A stretch of 64,000 bases of DNA. Source: Acetonema longum DSM 6540 (GTDB lineage: Bacteria; Bacillota; Negativicutes; Sporomusales; Acetonemataceae). The stretch spans positions 33,836-97,835 of the forward strand of contig NZ_AFGF01000040.1 of NCBI RefSeq assembly GCF_000219125.1. Direction: 5' to 3'. The position numbers were made by a program, and so were the translations under genes. Shown one piece after another: positions 1-8,661 of this stretch (the first letter of the stretch is position 1; every line of letters starts with the position of its first letter). The notes under the pieces were generated by a model. That model did not search any database. It worked only from the letters and a program-made list of their open reading frames with translations, and was not told the DNA's origin.

Positions 1-1
1 C

Positions 2-1045
2 TTTGCCGACATTGAACTGCAGATGCCGTCAGCTTATATCAATTACTACGAAGGGATTGTCTCGGCCAAAGAAATGACCGAATTTCATTATGATTTATGG
101 CAAAATGGAAAAATTCAGGCCGCAGTCACCTGTTTTTTGTCCACTTATCTGGAACTGAAAGAAAAGGGTGTGCCGGCATTTCGGATCTGGCCGACCCGGG
201 AGAATATCCGCATGATGCTGGACATTGCCGTAAGCGCATCGGAAGCCATCCGGTTTAAACTCAGCCAGATTGCCGTTCAAATCGTCGAAATTGACGGGTA
301 TGGCGACTTTGTCCGGGATGCCATGTCAGCCTACGCGGTCCAACGGGTGGAGATTAAGGTGAATGACCTTCTGGTGGATTATGCCGAAAGGGTCAGGGGG
401 TCCACCGTGACGCACGGCAACGGTCGGTATGTGATCTATTCCACCCGGGGCATTGTGGATGAAGTGACCCGGAATTTTACCGTTATGCCCTTGCTGGAAG
501 AATTTATCCGACAGCTGGATGTGAGCATCAGCGGCGGTATCGGGTTTGGCACTACCGCCCACGCCGCCGAAAAAAATGCTCATATTGCCCTGGGATTGGC
601 CCGACGGCAGGGGCGGGGCAAATGGATGGTGGTTCTGGACGACCGCAGTGTGGTGGGCCCTTTGAACTCTGCGACACATCTCCGTTATGATCTTCGTAGC
701 GACGATGCTCAAAGCCGGGATTTGGCTCAGCGGCTGGGAATTTCCGTGACTACTCTGAACCGGCTGCTGGCGGCAGTAGCCAAGCTGGACAAGGGTTCCT
801 TTGCGGCAGATGACCTGGCCCTGTATCTATCCATGACAACCCGTAATGCCCGTCGTCTCTTGGCCGGGCTGGTGGAACAGGGATTGGCCTCTGTTACCGG
901 CGAGGAAGCAGTGACTAAAGGGAGGCCCCGTAAACTATATACGCTTCTTACCCGGGAATTGACGGATTTTACCCGGAACAAGGCGAGTTCAGATACTCCG
1001 GCGGATAAGAATGGGATTGACAGTTATACTTCTTCCGGATTATAA
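2..1045 (+). CDS. HTH regulator with a degenerate GGDEF/cyclase-like domain (5' end outside window)
   Basis: The reading frame is open to the first bases of the window, so the true start lies upstream; the first ATG inside is at 23. The middle carries a motif, GGIGFGTTAHAAEKNAHIAL, that resembles the second half of a GGDEF or nucleotide-cyclase fold, but no GGDEF signature is visible, so catalytic activity is doubtful. The last 100 residues look like a winged HTH (TTRNARRLLAGLVEQGLA). It lies directly upstream of, and codirectional with, an M20 amidohydrolase and an AbgT transporter, separated from them by a terminator, so it probably senses a ligand and controls that pair. The role is inferred from position; no named family is certain. 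Confidence 0.6.
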   Translation, partial: FADIELQMPSAYINYYEGIVSAKEMTEFHYDLWQNGKIQAAVTCFLSTYLELKEKGVPAFRIWPTRENIRMMLDIAVSASEAIRFKLSQIAVQIVEIDGYGDFVRDAMSAYAVQRVEIKVNDLLVDYAERVRGSTVTHGNGRYVIYSTRGIVDEVTRNFTVMPLLEEFIRQLDVSISGGIGFGTTAHAAEKNAHIALGLARRQGRGKWMVVLDDRSVVGPLNSATHLRYDLRSDDAQSRDLAQRLGISVTTLNRLLAAVAKLDKGSFAADDLALYLSMTTRNARRLLAGLVEQGLASVTGEEAVTKGRPRKLYTLLTRELTDFTRNKASSDTPADKNGIDSYTSSGL

Positions 1046-1083
1046 TATAACAAAGCAAATAAGTTACAACTAATGGCAACGAG

Positions 1084-1118
1084 GCCTCTGTACACTACGA
1101 TGTACAGAGGTCTTTTTA
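1084..1118 (+). terminator. intrinsic terminator after the regulator
   Basis: CCTCTGTACA at 1085-1094 pairs perfectly with TGTACAGAGG at 1101-1110 around a 6-base loop, followed by a T-rich tract. It separates the regulator from the amidohydrolase/transporter genes. Confidence 0.85.
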
Positions 1119-1269
1119 TTTTCTGAATCAGAGAGCATCATGGTGATCCTTTTGCGATATTTACGGAAATGACTTTAAAAAGTCCGAAAATGATAGTACA
1201 ATAATCAAACAAATGTATCGCACATATTGACATGAATGATTCAATGCATTATCAAAAGGTGGTTTTATC

Positions 1270-2493
1270 GTGGAAATCGATAAAGATGTACAGAATATGT
1301 TGCCGATGTTGATAGACTGGCGCCGGGACTTTCACTCTCATCCCGAACTCAGCGGTCAAGAGCGGCGCTCCTCGGCAGTGATTCAAAAGGCCTTGGACAG
1401 GATGGGAATCGAATATCAAACCTTTACCAACCATCCGGGAGTGGTAGGCATTGTACGGGGCAAGCAGCCCGGCCCGGCAGTGGCGCTGCGGGCGGATATG
1501 GATGCCCTGCCGATTCATGAAGACAGTGAGACACCTTATCGTTCCCGTTATGACGGCGTCATGCATGCCTGTGGTCATGACGCCCATATGGCGATCTTGC
1601 TGGGTGCTGCCAAACTGCTACGCCAAAAGGCCGATTTCGCCGGTACAGTCAAGCTTATTTTTCAGCCGGCGGAAGAAGCCGCGCCGGTAGGCGGTGCTCA
1701 GGCGATGATGGATGACGGGGCCCTTGACAACCCGGCGGTGGATGCGATTTTCGGCCTGCACGTCTGGCCTGAACTGCCCACCGGGGAAGTGGGTATCCGT
1801 TCGGGACGGATTATGGCCGCCTCCGACCGGTTTACGGTCAAGCTCTTCGGCAAAGGCGCCCACGGCGCAATGCCCCATCAGGGCATTGATGCTGTTGCCA
1901 TGATGAGTGACGCCATACAAGGGTTTAACCATATCATGAACCGTCAGATCAGTCCCCTGGAAGTCGCAACCCTGAATATCGGGACCATTGCCGCCGGCGA
2001 GCGTTACAATGTGCTTCCCAAAGAAGTTGTCCTGGAAGGGACAGTGCGCACGCTGGGAGAATCGGTGCGACAAGAAATTCCCGTACGCATGAAACGTGCG
2101 CTGGAAGGCGTTGCTCAGGCCCATGGCGGACGGTTTGATCTGAAATATGATTTTGGCTATCCCGGATTGAAAAACTGGGAAGAACCAACTTCGTTCTTCG
2201 CCCAGGCGGCACAAGATCTTCTGGGGGAAAGCGGTGTTCACACCGATCTTGCGCCGGTGCTGGGCGGCGAGGACTTTGCTCGCTATCTCACCCGGATTCC
2301 GGGAGCATTCCTCTGGCTGGGCTGCGTATCGGCCGGCCGGGAACAGCATCCCTTGCACAATTCCCGTTTTGATATTGACGAAAGCTGTCTGCTGACAGGT
2401 GCTATCCTTATGTACCGGACAGCGTTAAATGCGCTTTCCTATTATCAAACTCATACAAGCCAAAGGGGGGATGAGGCGCGGCTCTATGTCTGA
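1270..2493 (+). CDS. M20D-family amidohydrolase (AbgB/hippurate hydrolase type)
   Basis: A 407-residue cytoplasmic zinc amidohydrolase that should cleave N-acyl or N-aroyl amino acids. Metal-site motifs are present: ADMDALPIHED, HACGHDAHM and the catalytic Glu pair in FQPAEEAAPVGG; the dimerisation domain follows (KGAHGAMPHQGIDAV). The GTG start at 1270 has the ribosome site AAAGGTGG just upstream. It is followed 41 bases later by an AbgT-family permease, the usual partner of such hydrolases, so import of a p-aminobenzoyl-glutamate-like or other acylated amino acid followed by hydrolysis is the likely pathway. The substrate cannot be read from sequence. Confidence 0.9.
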   Translation: MEIDKDVQNMLPMLIDWRRDFHSHPELSGQERRSSAVIQKALDRMGIEYQTFTNHPGVVGIVRGKQPGPAVALRADMDALPIHEDSETPYRSRYDGVMHACGHDAHMAILLGAAKLLRQKADFAGTVKLIFQPAEEAAPVGGAQAMMDDGALDNPAVDAIFGLHVWPELPTGEVGIRSGRIMAASDRFTVKLFGKGAHGAMPHQGIDAVAMMSDAIQGFNHIMNRQISPLEVATLNIGTIAAGERYNVLPKEVVLEGTVRTLGESVRQEIPVRMKRALEGVAQAHGGRFDLKYDFGYPGLKNWEEPTSFFAQAAQDLLGESGVHTDLAPVLGGEDFARYLTRIPGAFLWLGCVSAGREQHPLHNSRFDIDESCLLTGAILMYRTALNALSYYQTHTSQRGDEARLYV

Positions 2494-2534
2494 TGCGCAA
2501 CAGTTTCGATCTCATATAACAGAGGAGGTAGCTT

Positions 2535-4112
2535 ATGTCTAATCCTGTTTCGGTGCAAAATTCAACAGAAAAAGAGAGCTTTTTTCAGCGTTTCCTTAAC
2601 GTCGTCGAATTTATCGGTAACAAGTTTCCGACTCCCTTTACACTTTTCGCATTATTAGGATTGTTTGTTTTACTCATTTCCTGGGTTTTTGACGGCACAA
2701 GCGTTTCCTTTGTCGGGCAAGGCGGCAAAACCCAGGTGGTCAAGATTTCCAGCTTGTTGACGGCTGACGGCTTCCGCTATATTCTCACTGACATGATTAA
2801 GAATTTTATCAATTTCCCGCCGTTGGGTCTGGTGGTTACCATGATGCTGGCCATGGGTCTGGCCGAATCCAGTGGATTTATCAGCGCCTTTGTCCGTAAG
2901 GTCATGATGGGAGTGCCGCCATGGGCGGTTACCGCCACTGTCATGTTGCTGGGGATCAATGGCAATCTAGCTTCCGATGCTTCCATGGTCTTTGTGCCGG
3001 CCGCAGCCGCTGCGGTATATGCCGGCATGGGCCGCAATCCCATTTTGGGAATGTCGGTTGCTTTCGCCGCCACTTCAGCCGGTTTTAGCGCCAATTTCCT
3101 GCCTGCCGGCACGGACGCGCTGCTGGCCGGTATTACTCAATCGGCCACTGGCATCGTTCCTCAGACAGCCAAGGTAGCGGTTCATCCTCTCATTAACTAT
3201 TACCTGATGAGTTCTTCAGTGATCATGTTGACGGTTGTCGGCACCCTGGTGGCCGAAAAAGTTGTGGCCCCCCGCCTGGATAAACTCATGCCCTATATGG
3301 ACCTTGGAGCTGGCTCCACTGCCGAGCACCGACTGACGCCTGAAGAAAATAAAGGTTTGAAATATGCCGGCTGGACCGCCGTGGTGTATATCCTCATCCT
3401 GCTGGGCATGCTCATTCCCGAAACCGGTCTGCTGCGCGACCCGAAAACTCACTCGATTCTGCCTGCGTCGCCTCTGTTAAACGGTATCATCCCTATCCTG
3501 TTCTTCTTTTTCCTCTGTATTTCCGTTGCCTTTGGCTATGGCAAGGGCATCATCAAGAAAGAAGGCGACGCTACCAAATTGATGACCCAAGGCATGGCCG
3601 GGTCTCTCAGCTTTATCGTCACTGCCTTTTCCGCCGCCCAGTTTGTGGCCTGGTTTACCAAATCCAATATCGCCACGATTATGGCGGTTAAAGGCGCCGA
3701 GGTATTGAAAGCGTTGGATTTTACCGGAATCCCGCTGATTATCTCTTTCGTCCTGCTGGCGGCATTTGTTGACTTGTTTGTAATCAGCGGCTCGGCCAAG
3801 TGGCTGGTTCTGGCGCCGGTCTTTGTGCCGATGTTTGGCCTGATTGGTTATGAGCCTGCCTTAACCCAGGCAGCCTACCGGATCGGCGAAAGCTCGGTCA
3901 ACACTGTGACTCCGCTCAACTACTACGTGCCGGTTATGCTGGGCATTATGTCCCGCTACCTGAAGAGCGAGGAAAAGACCGCCGGCATGGGGACCCTGAT
4001 GGCCACCCAACTGCCCTATGCGCTTGCTTTCCTGGTATGCTGGACAGCTTGGTTGATCCTGTTTATTGTGTTGGACCTGCCGCTGGGCCCTGGCGCCAAG
4101 ATTTTCTTATAA
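2535..4112 (+). CDS. AbgT-family transporter
   Basis: A 525-residue integral membrane protein with about a dozen hydrophobic segments. The AbgT family (p-aminobenzoyl-glutamate importers and some antifolate exporters) is recognisable from the N-terminal KFPTPFTLFALLGLFVL segment and the conserved C-terminal NTVTPLNYYVPVML motif. The start at 2535 has a strong AGAGGAGGT site. It forms a two-gene operon with the M20 amidohydrolase and ends at a strong terminator, so it most likely imports the hydrolase substrate. Direction of transport and ligand are inferred. Confidence 0.92.
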   Translation: MSNPVSVQNSTEKESFFQRFLNVVEFIGNKFPTPFTLFALLGLFVLLISWVFDGTSVSFVGQGGKTQVVKISSLLTADGFRYILTDMIKNFINFPPLGLVVTMMLAMGLAESSGFISAFVRKVMMGVPPWAVTATVMLLGINGNLASDASMVFVPAAAAAVYAGMGRNPILGMSVAFAATSAGFSANFLPAGTDALLAGITQSATGIVPQTAKVAVHPLINYYLMSSSVIMLTVVGTLVAEKVVAPRLDKLMPYMDLGAGSTAEHRLTPEENKGLKYAGWTAVVYILILLGMLIPETGLLRDPKTHSILPASPLLNGIIPILFFFFLCISVAFGYGKGIIKKEGDATKLMTQGMAGSLSFIVTAFSAAQFVAWFTKSNIATIMAVKGAEVLKALDFTGIPLIISFVLLAAFVDLFVISGSAKWLVLAPVFVPMFGLIGYEPALTQAAYRIGESSVNTVTPLNYYVPVMLGIMSRYLKSEEKTAGMGTLMATQLPYALAFLVCWTAWLILFIVLDLPLGPGAKIFL

Positions 4113-4133
4113 TCTTTTCCCCTTTCCTTTTGC

Positions 4134-4176
4134 AAACAGACTGCCTGCCGGGAATCCGGCAGGCAGTCTGTTTCTG
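4134..4176 (+). terminator. intrinsic terminator after the AbgT gene
   Basis: An 18-base perfect inverted repeat (4134-4151 with 4156-4173, core CAGACTGCCTGCCGG) with a 4-base loop. The A-rich left and T-rich right flanks make it usable from either strand. Confidence 0.85.
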
Positions 4177-4287
4177 GGCAGGTCTGTATCTTTTGCGGCA
4201 GCGCACTTGACTTGACCGGAAAGAACATATATATTAAAAATCATAAATATGACATGGCAAATGACAAATGACGGAGGAGAGAAGAAA

Positions 4288-5532
4288 ATGGCGGTTGTGA
4301 AACCCTTCTGCGGCTTGCGGCCGGCGCCGGAACTGGCGTCTCGCGTGGCTTCCCTGCCCTATGACGTAATGGACTCGGATGAGGCTCGGGCCTTGGTCAA
4401 AACGAACCCTTACAGTTTCCTGCGGGTGACAAAATCCGAGGTGGATCTGCCGCCGGAGATCGATATTCATTCCCCCCGGGTTTATGAGAAAGCCAAGGAC
4501 AACCTTGCGGAATTTATCGCCCAAGGAATCCTGCGCCAGGATTCAGAGCCTTGTTTTTATGTGTATAAGCAAAAAATGGGGCACCATGTGCAGATTGGTT
4601 TGGTGGCAGCGGTTTCGGCGGAAGAATATGAGCATAATATTATCAGGAAACATGAACTGACCCGGCCAGACAAGGAGCAGGACCGGGTGGATCATATCCG
4701 GGCCACCGGTGCTCAGACCGGACCGGTTTTTTTGACCTATAAAGCCACAGATACAGTCAGCGGGTTGATTGACCAAGCCATGGCCGAACCGCCGGCTTAT
4801 GATTTTATGACGGAAGACGGCATCAGCCACACTCTTTACCTGGTAGCGGACCGGGCCTTGTGCAGCCGCATTGAAGCCGCCTTTCAGCAGGTTGACGTTT
4901 TGTACATTGCCGACGGCCATCACCGCTCGGCTGCCGCCGCCCGGGTTCGGGAGAGCCTGCGGAAAAGCAATCCGGGACATAACGGTCAGGAGGAATATAA
5001 TCGGTTCCTGGCGGTTATTTTCCCTCACGATATGATGCAGATCATGGACTATAACCGGGCAGTGACCGATCTGGCCGGAAGGAGCCCGGAAGGTTTTTTG
5101 ACGGAAATTTCCCGGAAGTTTATCGTGGAACTAAAGGCCGGCGGTGGCGCATATAAACCCTCGGCTGCCCATACTCTCGGCATGTATCTGGGGGGCTGCT
5201 GGTACAAGCTGACGGCGAAACCCAACTCCTTTGATCCGGACGATCCGGTGGGAGCCCTGGATGTAAGCATCCTGCAAAGGAACCTGTTGGCGCCGCTTCT
5301 CGCCATCAAAGATCCCCGCACCGACAAGCGAATCCACTTCGTAGGCGGCATTCGGGGCATGAAGGAACTGGAACGCCTGGTGGACAGCGGCCGCTATGCC
5401 GTAGCCTTTTCCCTCTATCCCACCTCGATTCAGGAACTGATGGCCATTGCCGATGCCGGAGAAATCATGCCTCCCAAATCCACCTGGTTTGAGCCGAAGC
5501 TGAGGGACGCCATGGTAATCCACTTAATATAA
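4288..5532 (+). CDS. DUF1015 family protein
   Basis: A 414-residue soluble protein matching the DUF1015 family from its start (KPFCGLRPAPELASRVASLPYDV) through the conserved IADGHHRSAAA block and FVGG near the C-terminus. The family has no established reaction; the HH..S/A motif suggests a nucleotide- or metal-dependent enzyme. An ATG 39 bases earlier (4249) is possible, but the GGAGGAGAG site sits correctly for 4288, so I chose the shorter form. It stands alone between two terminator-like hairpins. The function is not assigned. Confidence 0.85.
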   Translation: MAVVKPFCGLRPAPELASRVASLPYDVMDSDEARALVKTNPYSFLRVTKSEVDLPPEIDIHSPRVYEKAKDNLAEFIAQGILRQDSEPCFYVYKQKMGHHVQIGLVAAVSAEEYEHNIIRKHELTRPDKEQDRVDHIRATGAQTGPVFLTYKATDTVSGLIDQAMAEPPAYDFMTEDGISHTLYLVADRALCSRIEAAFQQVDVLYIADGHHRSAAAARVRESLRKSNPGHNGQEEYNRFLAVIFPHDMMQIMDYNRAVTDLAGRSPEGFLTEISRKFIVELKAGGGAYKPSAAHTLGMYLGGCWYKLTAKPNSFDPDDPVGALDVSILQRNLLAPLLAIKDPRTDKRIHFVGGIRGMKELERLVDSGRYAVAFSLYPTSIQELMAIADAGEIMPPKSTWFEPKLRDAMVIHLI

Positions 5533-5585
5533 TCATAATTACAACATAGTTAACATTTGTCGTAATTTGTGGTATCGTAGAATAT

Positions 5586-5619
5586 GATGAAGGAAAGGCC
5601 TTCCAGGTCCTCCTTCATC
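5586..5619 (+). other. hairpin in the leader of the gamma-carbonic anhydrase gene
   Basis: GATGAAGGA at 5586-5594 is exactly complementary to TCCTTCATC at 5611-5619, with an inner GGCCT/AGG pairing. There is no T-run, so this is a leader hairpin or a weak terminator without a U-tract. Confidence 0.5.
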
Positions 5620-5657
5620 CGATATCAGATACGGATATGGAAACGGAAGGTGAACAT

Positions 5658-6206
5658 ATGATTCAAGAATTTGAAGGCATTTTGCCTACTTTGGACCCTA
5701 AGACGTTTATTGCTGACGGAGCCATGGTGATCGGCGCCGTGACTATGAAAGAATTCAGCAGTGTCTGGTTTAATACCACTGTCCGGGGCGATGTGAACAA
5801 GATTGAGATCGGACGCTACTCCAACGTCCAGGATAACAGTGTGGTGCATGTGGCTGACTCTCTTGCCACTAAGATCGGCGATTTTGTGACGGTTGGGCAT
5901 AATGTGGTCGTTCATGGCTGCACCATCGAGGATCATTGCCTGATCGGCATGGGAGCTGTGATTCTGAATGGCGCGGTCATTGGCAAAGGCAGTATTGTCG
6001 CCGCCGGTGCGGTGGTCCGGGAAAATCAGGTTATCCCGCCCTATTCATTGGTTGTCGGTCTCCCGGCCAAGGTCATAAAATCCATTCCTGAGGAATGGGA
6101 CAAACTCCACGCCCAGGCGGTCAAATATAAGACCCTCTGGACCGAACGCTATCGCATCCTGCCGGATGCGGGCGGCGAACGGTATCATGGGGAAAAAATC
6201 GTATAA
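5658..6206 (+). CDS. gamma-class carbonic anhydrase family protein
   Basis: A left-handed beta-helix protein of 182 residues made of hexapeptide repeats (VIGAVTM, VRGDVNKIEIG, LIGMGAVILNGAVIG). The three histidines that hold the metal in this family are visible in NSVVHVAD and VGHNVVVHGC. The family (YrdA/CaiE/Cam-like) includes true CO2 hydratases and proteins of unknown activity. The ATG at 5658 is chosen over 5637 because GGAAGGTGA lies at proper spacing before it. It is followed by a terminator, so it is probably monocistronic. Confidence 0.9.
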   Translation: MIQEFEGILPTLDPKTFIADGAMVIGAVTMKEFSSVWFNTTVRGDVNKIEIGRYSNVQDNSVVHVADSLATKIGDFVTVGHNVVVHGCTIEDHCLIGMGAVILNGAVIGKGSIVAAGAVVRENQVIPPYSLVVGLPAKVIKSIPEEWDKLHAQAVKYKTLWTERYRILPDAGGERYHGEKIV

Positions 6207-6223
6207 TAAGGAAACGGTTTTAG

Positions 6224-6256
6224 TATCCGGTGGCGGAATGTCATCGGATATTTTTT
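6224..6256 (+). terminator. intrinsic terminator
   Basis: TATCCG (6224-6229) pairs with CGGATA (6245-6250) and is followed by six T residues. Confidence 0.65.
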
Positions 6257-6342
6257 CTTTGTACGGAAAAGATATCATAGCTGCGGCAGGATTTGGGCTG
6301 CAGTTCGCGAATAGATGGGTAAAATAAAAGGAGGAATGACCG

Positions 6343-7347
6343 TTGGAAATGAGGCGATTGGGGCGTACCGATATGAAGGTAACCGCCATTAGCTTTGGAG
6401 CACTGCCTATACAGCGCTGCAGCATGGATGAGGCGGGACCGGTGCTCCATGCTGCGCTGGACGCAGGCATTAATTTTTTTGATACAGCCCGGGCTTATAC
6501 TGACAGTGAGGCCAAAATCGGCCGGTACATTTCATCCCGCCGCAAGGAGTACTACCTGGCTGATAAGAGCATGGCCCGGACAAAAGCAGGCATACTCAAG
6601 GATATTGACATCAGCTTAGGCAATATGAAGACGGATACTATTGATCTGTATCAGATCCATAATATTAAAGAGCAGAAAGACTTAGACGCCGTACTGGCTC
6701 CCGATGGAGCGCTGGAAGGCCTGAAAGCGGCCCAGGCCGCCGGTAAGATTCGCTTTATCGGCGTAACCGGTCACAGCATTCCGCTGCTGATTCAGGCTTT
6801 AAGAACTAATGAATTCAGTACGGTACAGGTGCCGTTCAACTGTATTGAAACAGGGGCGCTGGAAGAACTGTTCCCATTGGCCGACTCCCTGGATATTGGC
6901 AAGATTGCCATGAAACCGCTGGGCGGCGGTCAGATTACCAAAACCGAACTGGCTCTCCGGTTTATCCTGGCCCATAATGTGGTGGCCATCCCCGGCATGG
7001 ACGAAGTGAAGCATATCGAAGAAAATTTGGCGCCGGCAAAGCATTTTCGCCCGCTCACTGCGGTTGAACAGCGGGAACTGGCGGAGGAAGCCAAAACGAT
7101 CGGCTCCAATTTCTGCCGCCGCTGCGGTTATTGTATGCCCTGCGCCGTGAATATCGATATACCCACCACTTTTATTTATCACCTGCAGTATGTCCGCTAC
7201 GGCATGACCGATGCCATTCCCCAGCGTTACGCCTCCCTGCCGGCCAAAGCCTCGGCCTGCATTGAATGCGGCGTTTGTGAGAGCCGCTGCCCCTATGACT
7301 TGCCGATTCGGGAGAGGATGAAGAAGGTAGCCGCCGATCTCGGTTAA
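6343..7347 (+). CDS. aldo/keto reductase with C-terminal 4Fe-4S ferredoxin domain
   Basis: A 334-residue fusion: residues 1-240 form an aldo/keto reductase barrel (RRLGRTDMKVTAISFG, the catalytic Asp/Tyr region FDTARAYTDSE, and HNIKEQKDL), and the last 90 residues carry two cysteine clusters, CRRCGYCMPC and CIECGVCESRCP, typical of a bacterial dicluster ferredoxin. Members of this family are annotated only as putative oxidoreductases; the iron-sulfur module implies electron exchange with ferredoxin rather than pure NADPH chemistry. The TTG start at 6343 is placed 8 bases after a GGAGG site. Its stop overlaps by four bases the end of a convergent gene. Confidence 0.88.
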   Translation: MEMRRLGRTDMKVTAISFGALPIQRCSMDEAGPVLHAALDAGINFFDTARAYTDSEAKIGRYISSRRKEYYLADKSMARTKAGILKDIDISLGNMKTDTIDLYQIHNIKEQKDLDAVLAPDGALEGLKAAQAAGKIRFIGVTGHSIPLLIQALRTNEFSTVQVPFNCIETGALEELFPLADSLDIGKIAMKPLGGGQITKTELALRFILAHNVVAIPGMDEVKHIEENLAPAKHFRPLTAVEQRELAEEAKTIGSNFCRRCGYCMPCAVNIDIPTTFIYHLQYVRYGMTDAIPQRYASLPAKASACIECGVCESRCPYDLPIRERMKKVAADLG

Positions 7348-7742
7348 TTTTCCTCCTCAGGCTGTTGGGGCGTTTCCTCTTGCGGCGGGTCAAATAAGGC
7401 CGTTTGCTCCCACAGCTTTGGCGGTTGCTCTGTTTCAGGCTGGCATTCAGGCTGAAGCGGAGCCGGTGCCAAAGGGAAGTCGGAGGGGCTGGCCGTCATC
7501 TCTAGCTCCAGGCCGCCGGTATAGGGCGAAAATGTGTTAAAAACAAATGCATAAAACGTGGCGGCTGCAGCCGAACATAAACCGAAGAACAAACCGAGAA
7601 ACATCCCGCCGACGATTCCCAGTACATTTCTTTCCACCAATCCGATGAAGATTCCCAACCCACCGCCGAAACAGACGCCGGCGGCAAAAAATAAGCGAAA
7701 AATCATCGGGCACGGCACACGGGTAATCCGATAAGAAGCCAT
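7344..7742 (-). CDS. small two-helix membrane protein with proline-rich tail
   Basis: A 132-residue protein: two hydrophobic segments in the first 70 residues rich in glycine (FFAAGVCFGGGLGIFIGL and IVGGMFLGLFFGLC), then an acidic, Pro/Gln-rich tail of about 60 residues (PPKLWEQTALFDPPQEE). I do not recognise a family. The ATG at 7742 has GAGGTGG five bases before it, better than the GTG at 7751. It is transcribed away from the thioredoxin-reductase-like gene (divergent) and converges on the aldo/keto reductase with a four-base overlap. Confidence 0.65.
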   Translation of the reverse strand: MASYRITRVPCPMIFRLFFAAGVCFGGGLGIFIGLVERNVLGIVGGMFLGLFFGLCSAAAATFYAFVFNTFSPYTGGLELEMTASPSDFPLAPAPLQPECQPETEQPPKLWEQTALFDPPQEETPQQPEEEN

Positions 7743-7785
7743 TGAGGCCACCTCATTCCCATTAAACTTTTCAAGGGGGGATTGT

Positions 7786-8661
7786 ATGTCAGAAACAATT
7801 TACGATATCGCGGTTGTCGGCGGTGGGCCGGCCGGACTTTCAGCAGCTTTAACCGGACGGATCCGCAACAAAAATATTCTGTTGTTCGAACATCTGGATT
7901 TTAGCCTGAAACTGCAAAAAGCCCATAAAGTGCATAATTATTTGGGCATACCCGAGATCTCCGGGAAAGATCTGATGCAACAGTTTGTCGATCATGTCCT
8001 GCATTTTGAACCCCATCTGGTCAAACAAAAAGTGGTAAACGTCTTTCCTGCCGGCGAAGGTTTCAACCTGCTTACTCCTACCGATGCCTATCAGGCAAAA
8101 ACTGTCATCCTGGCTACCGGGGTAGTCAGCACCGCCTTGTTTGCCGGGGAACGGGAATATCTGGGACGGGGCGTCAGCTACTGCGCTACCTGTGACGGCA
8201 TGCTGTACCGGAACCGGGATGTGGCCGTGATATCCTATACGGCGGAAGGCGAGCATGAGGCTGAATTTTTGGGGGAAATCTGCCGCAATGTATACTATCT
8301 GCCTCAGTATAAACCGGAGCAGGAACTTAAGCCGGAGCGGTCCAATATTGTTGTCAGGCAGCAGCGGCCTCAGAAAATTACCGGCAAGGATACGGTAGGG
8401 CAGCTTATTACCGACAAAGAGAGCTTGGATGTAGCCGGCATCTTCATACTGCGCCAGTCTGATCCGGTGGAGAATATTCTCGCCGGCATCGAACTCAACG
8501 GTGAAGTCATCAAGGTCAATCCCGACATGTCAACCAGCATTCCCGGCGTTTTCGCCGCCGGCGACTGCACCGGCAAGCCTTTGCAGATATCCCGGGCCAC
8601 CGGCCAAGGGCTGGTGGCGGTATTGAGCGCCATTAACTATCTCGATATGACAGCCACATGA
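7786..8661 (+). CDS. thioredoxin-reductase-like flavoprotein lacking the NADPH motif
   Basis: A 291-residue flavoprotein. The FAD-binding GGGPAG is at residues 12-17, the redox pair CATC at 133-136, and the second FAD motif is in GVFAAGDCTGKPLQI near the end. In ordinary thioredoxin reductase the NADPH domain begins with GGGNSA soon after the CxxC; here that stretch reads VAVISYTAEGEHEAEFL, and the HRR phosphate-binding motif is also absent. This matches the logic of ferredoxin-dependent flavin thioredoxin reductases known from clostridia, which have lost pyridine-nucleotide binding. It stands alone, with its 3' end overlapping the convergent permease gene by 29 bases. The electron donor is inferred. 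Confidence 0.85.
   Translation: MSETIYDIAVVGGGPAGLSAALTGRIRNKNILLFEHLDFSLKLQKAHKVHNYLGIPEISGKDLMQQFVDHVLHFEPHLVKQKVVNVFPAGEGFNLLTPTDAYQAKTVILATGVVSTALFAGEREYLGRGVSYCATCDGMLYRNRDVAVISYTAEGEHEAEFLGEICRNVYYLPQYKPEQELKPERSNIVVRQQRPQKITGKDTVGQLITDKESLDVAGIFILRQSDPVENILAGIELNGEVIKVNPDMSTSIPGVFAAGDCTGKPLQISRATGQGLVAVLSAINYLDMTAT

Noticed and set aside
1618..2358. 246-codon minus-strand frame inside the M20 amidohydrolase
   Set aside because: Antisense shadow of a protein with clear metal-binding motifs.
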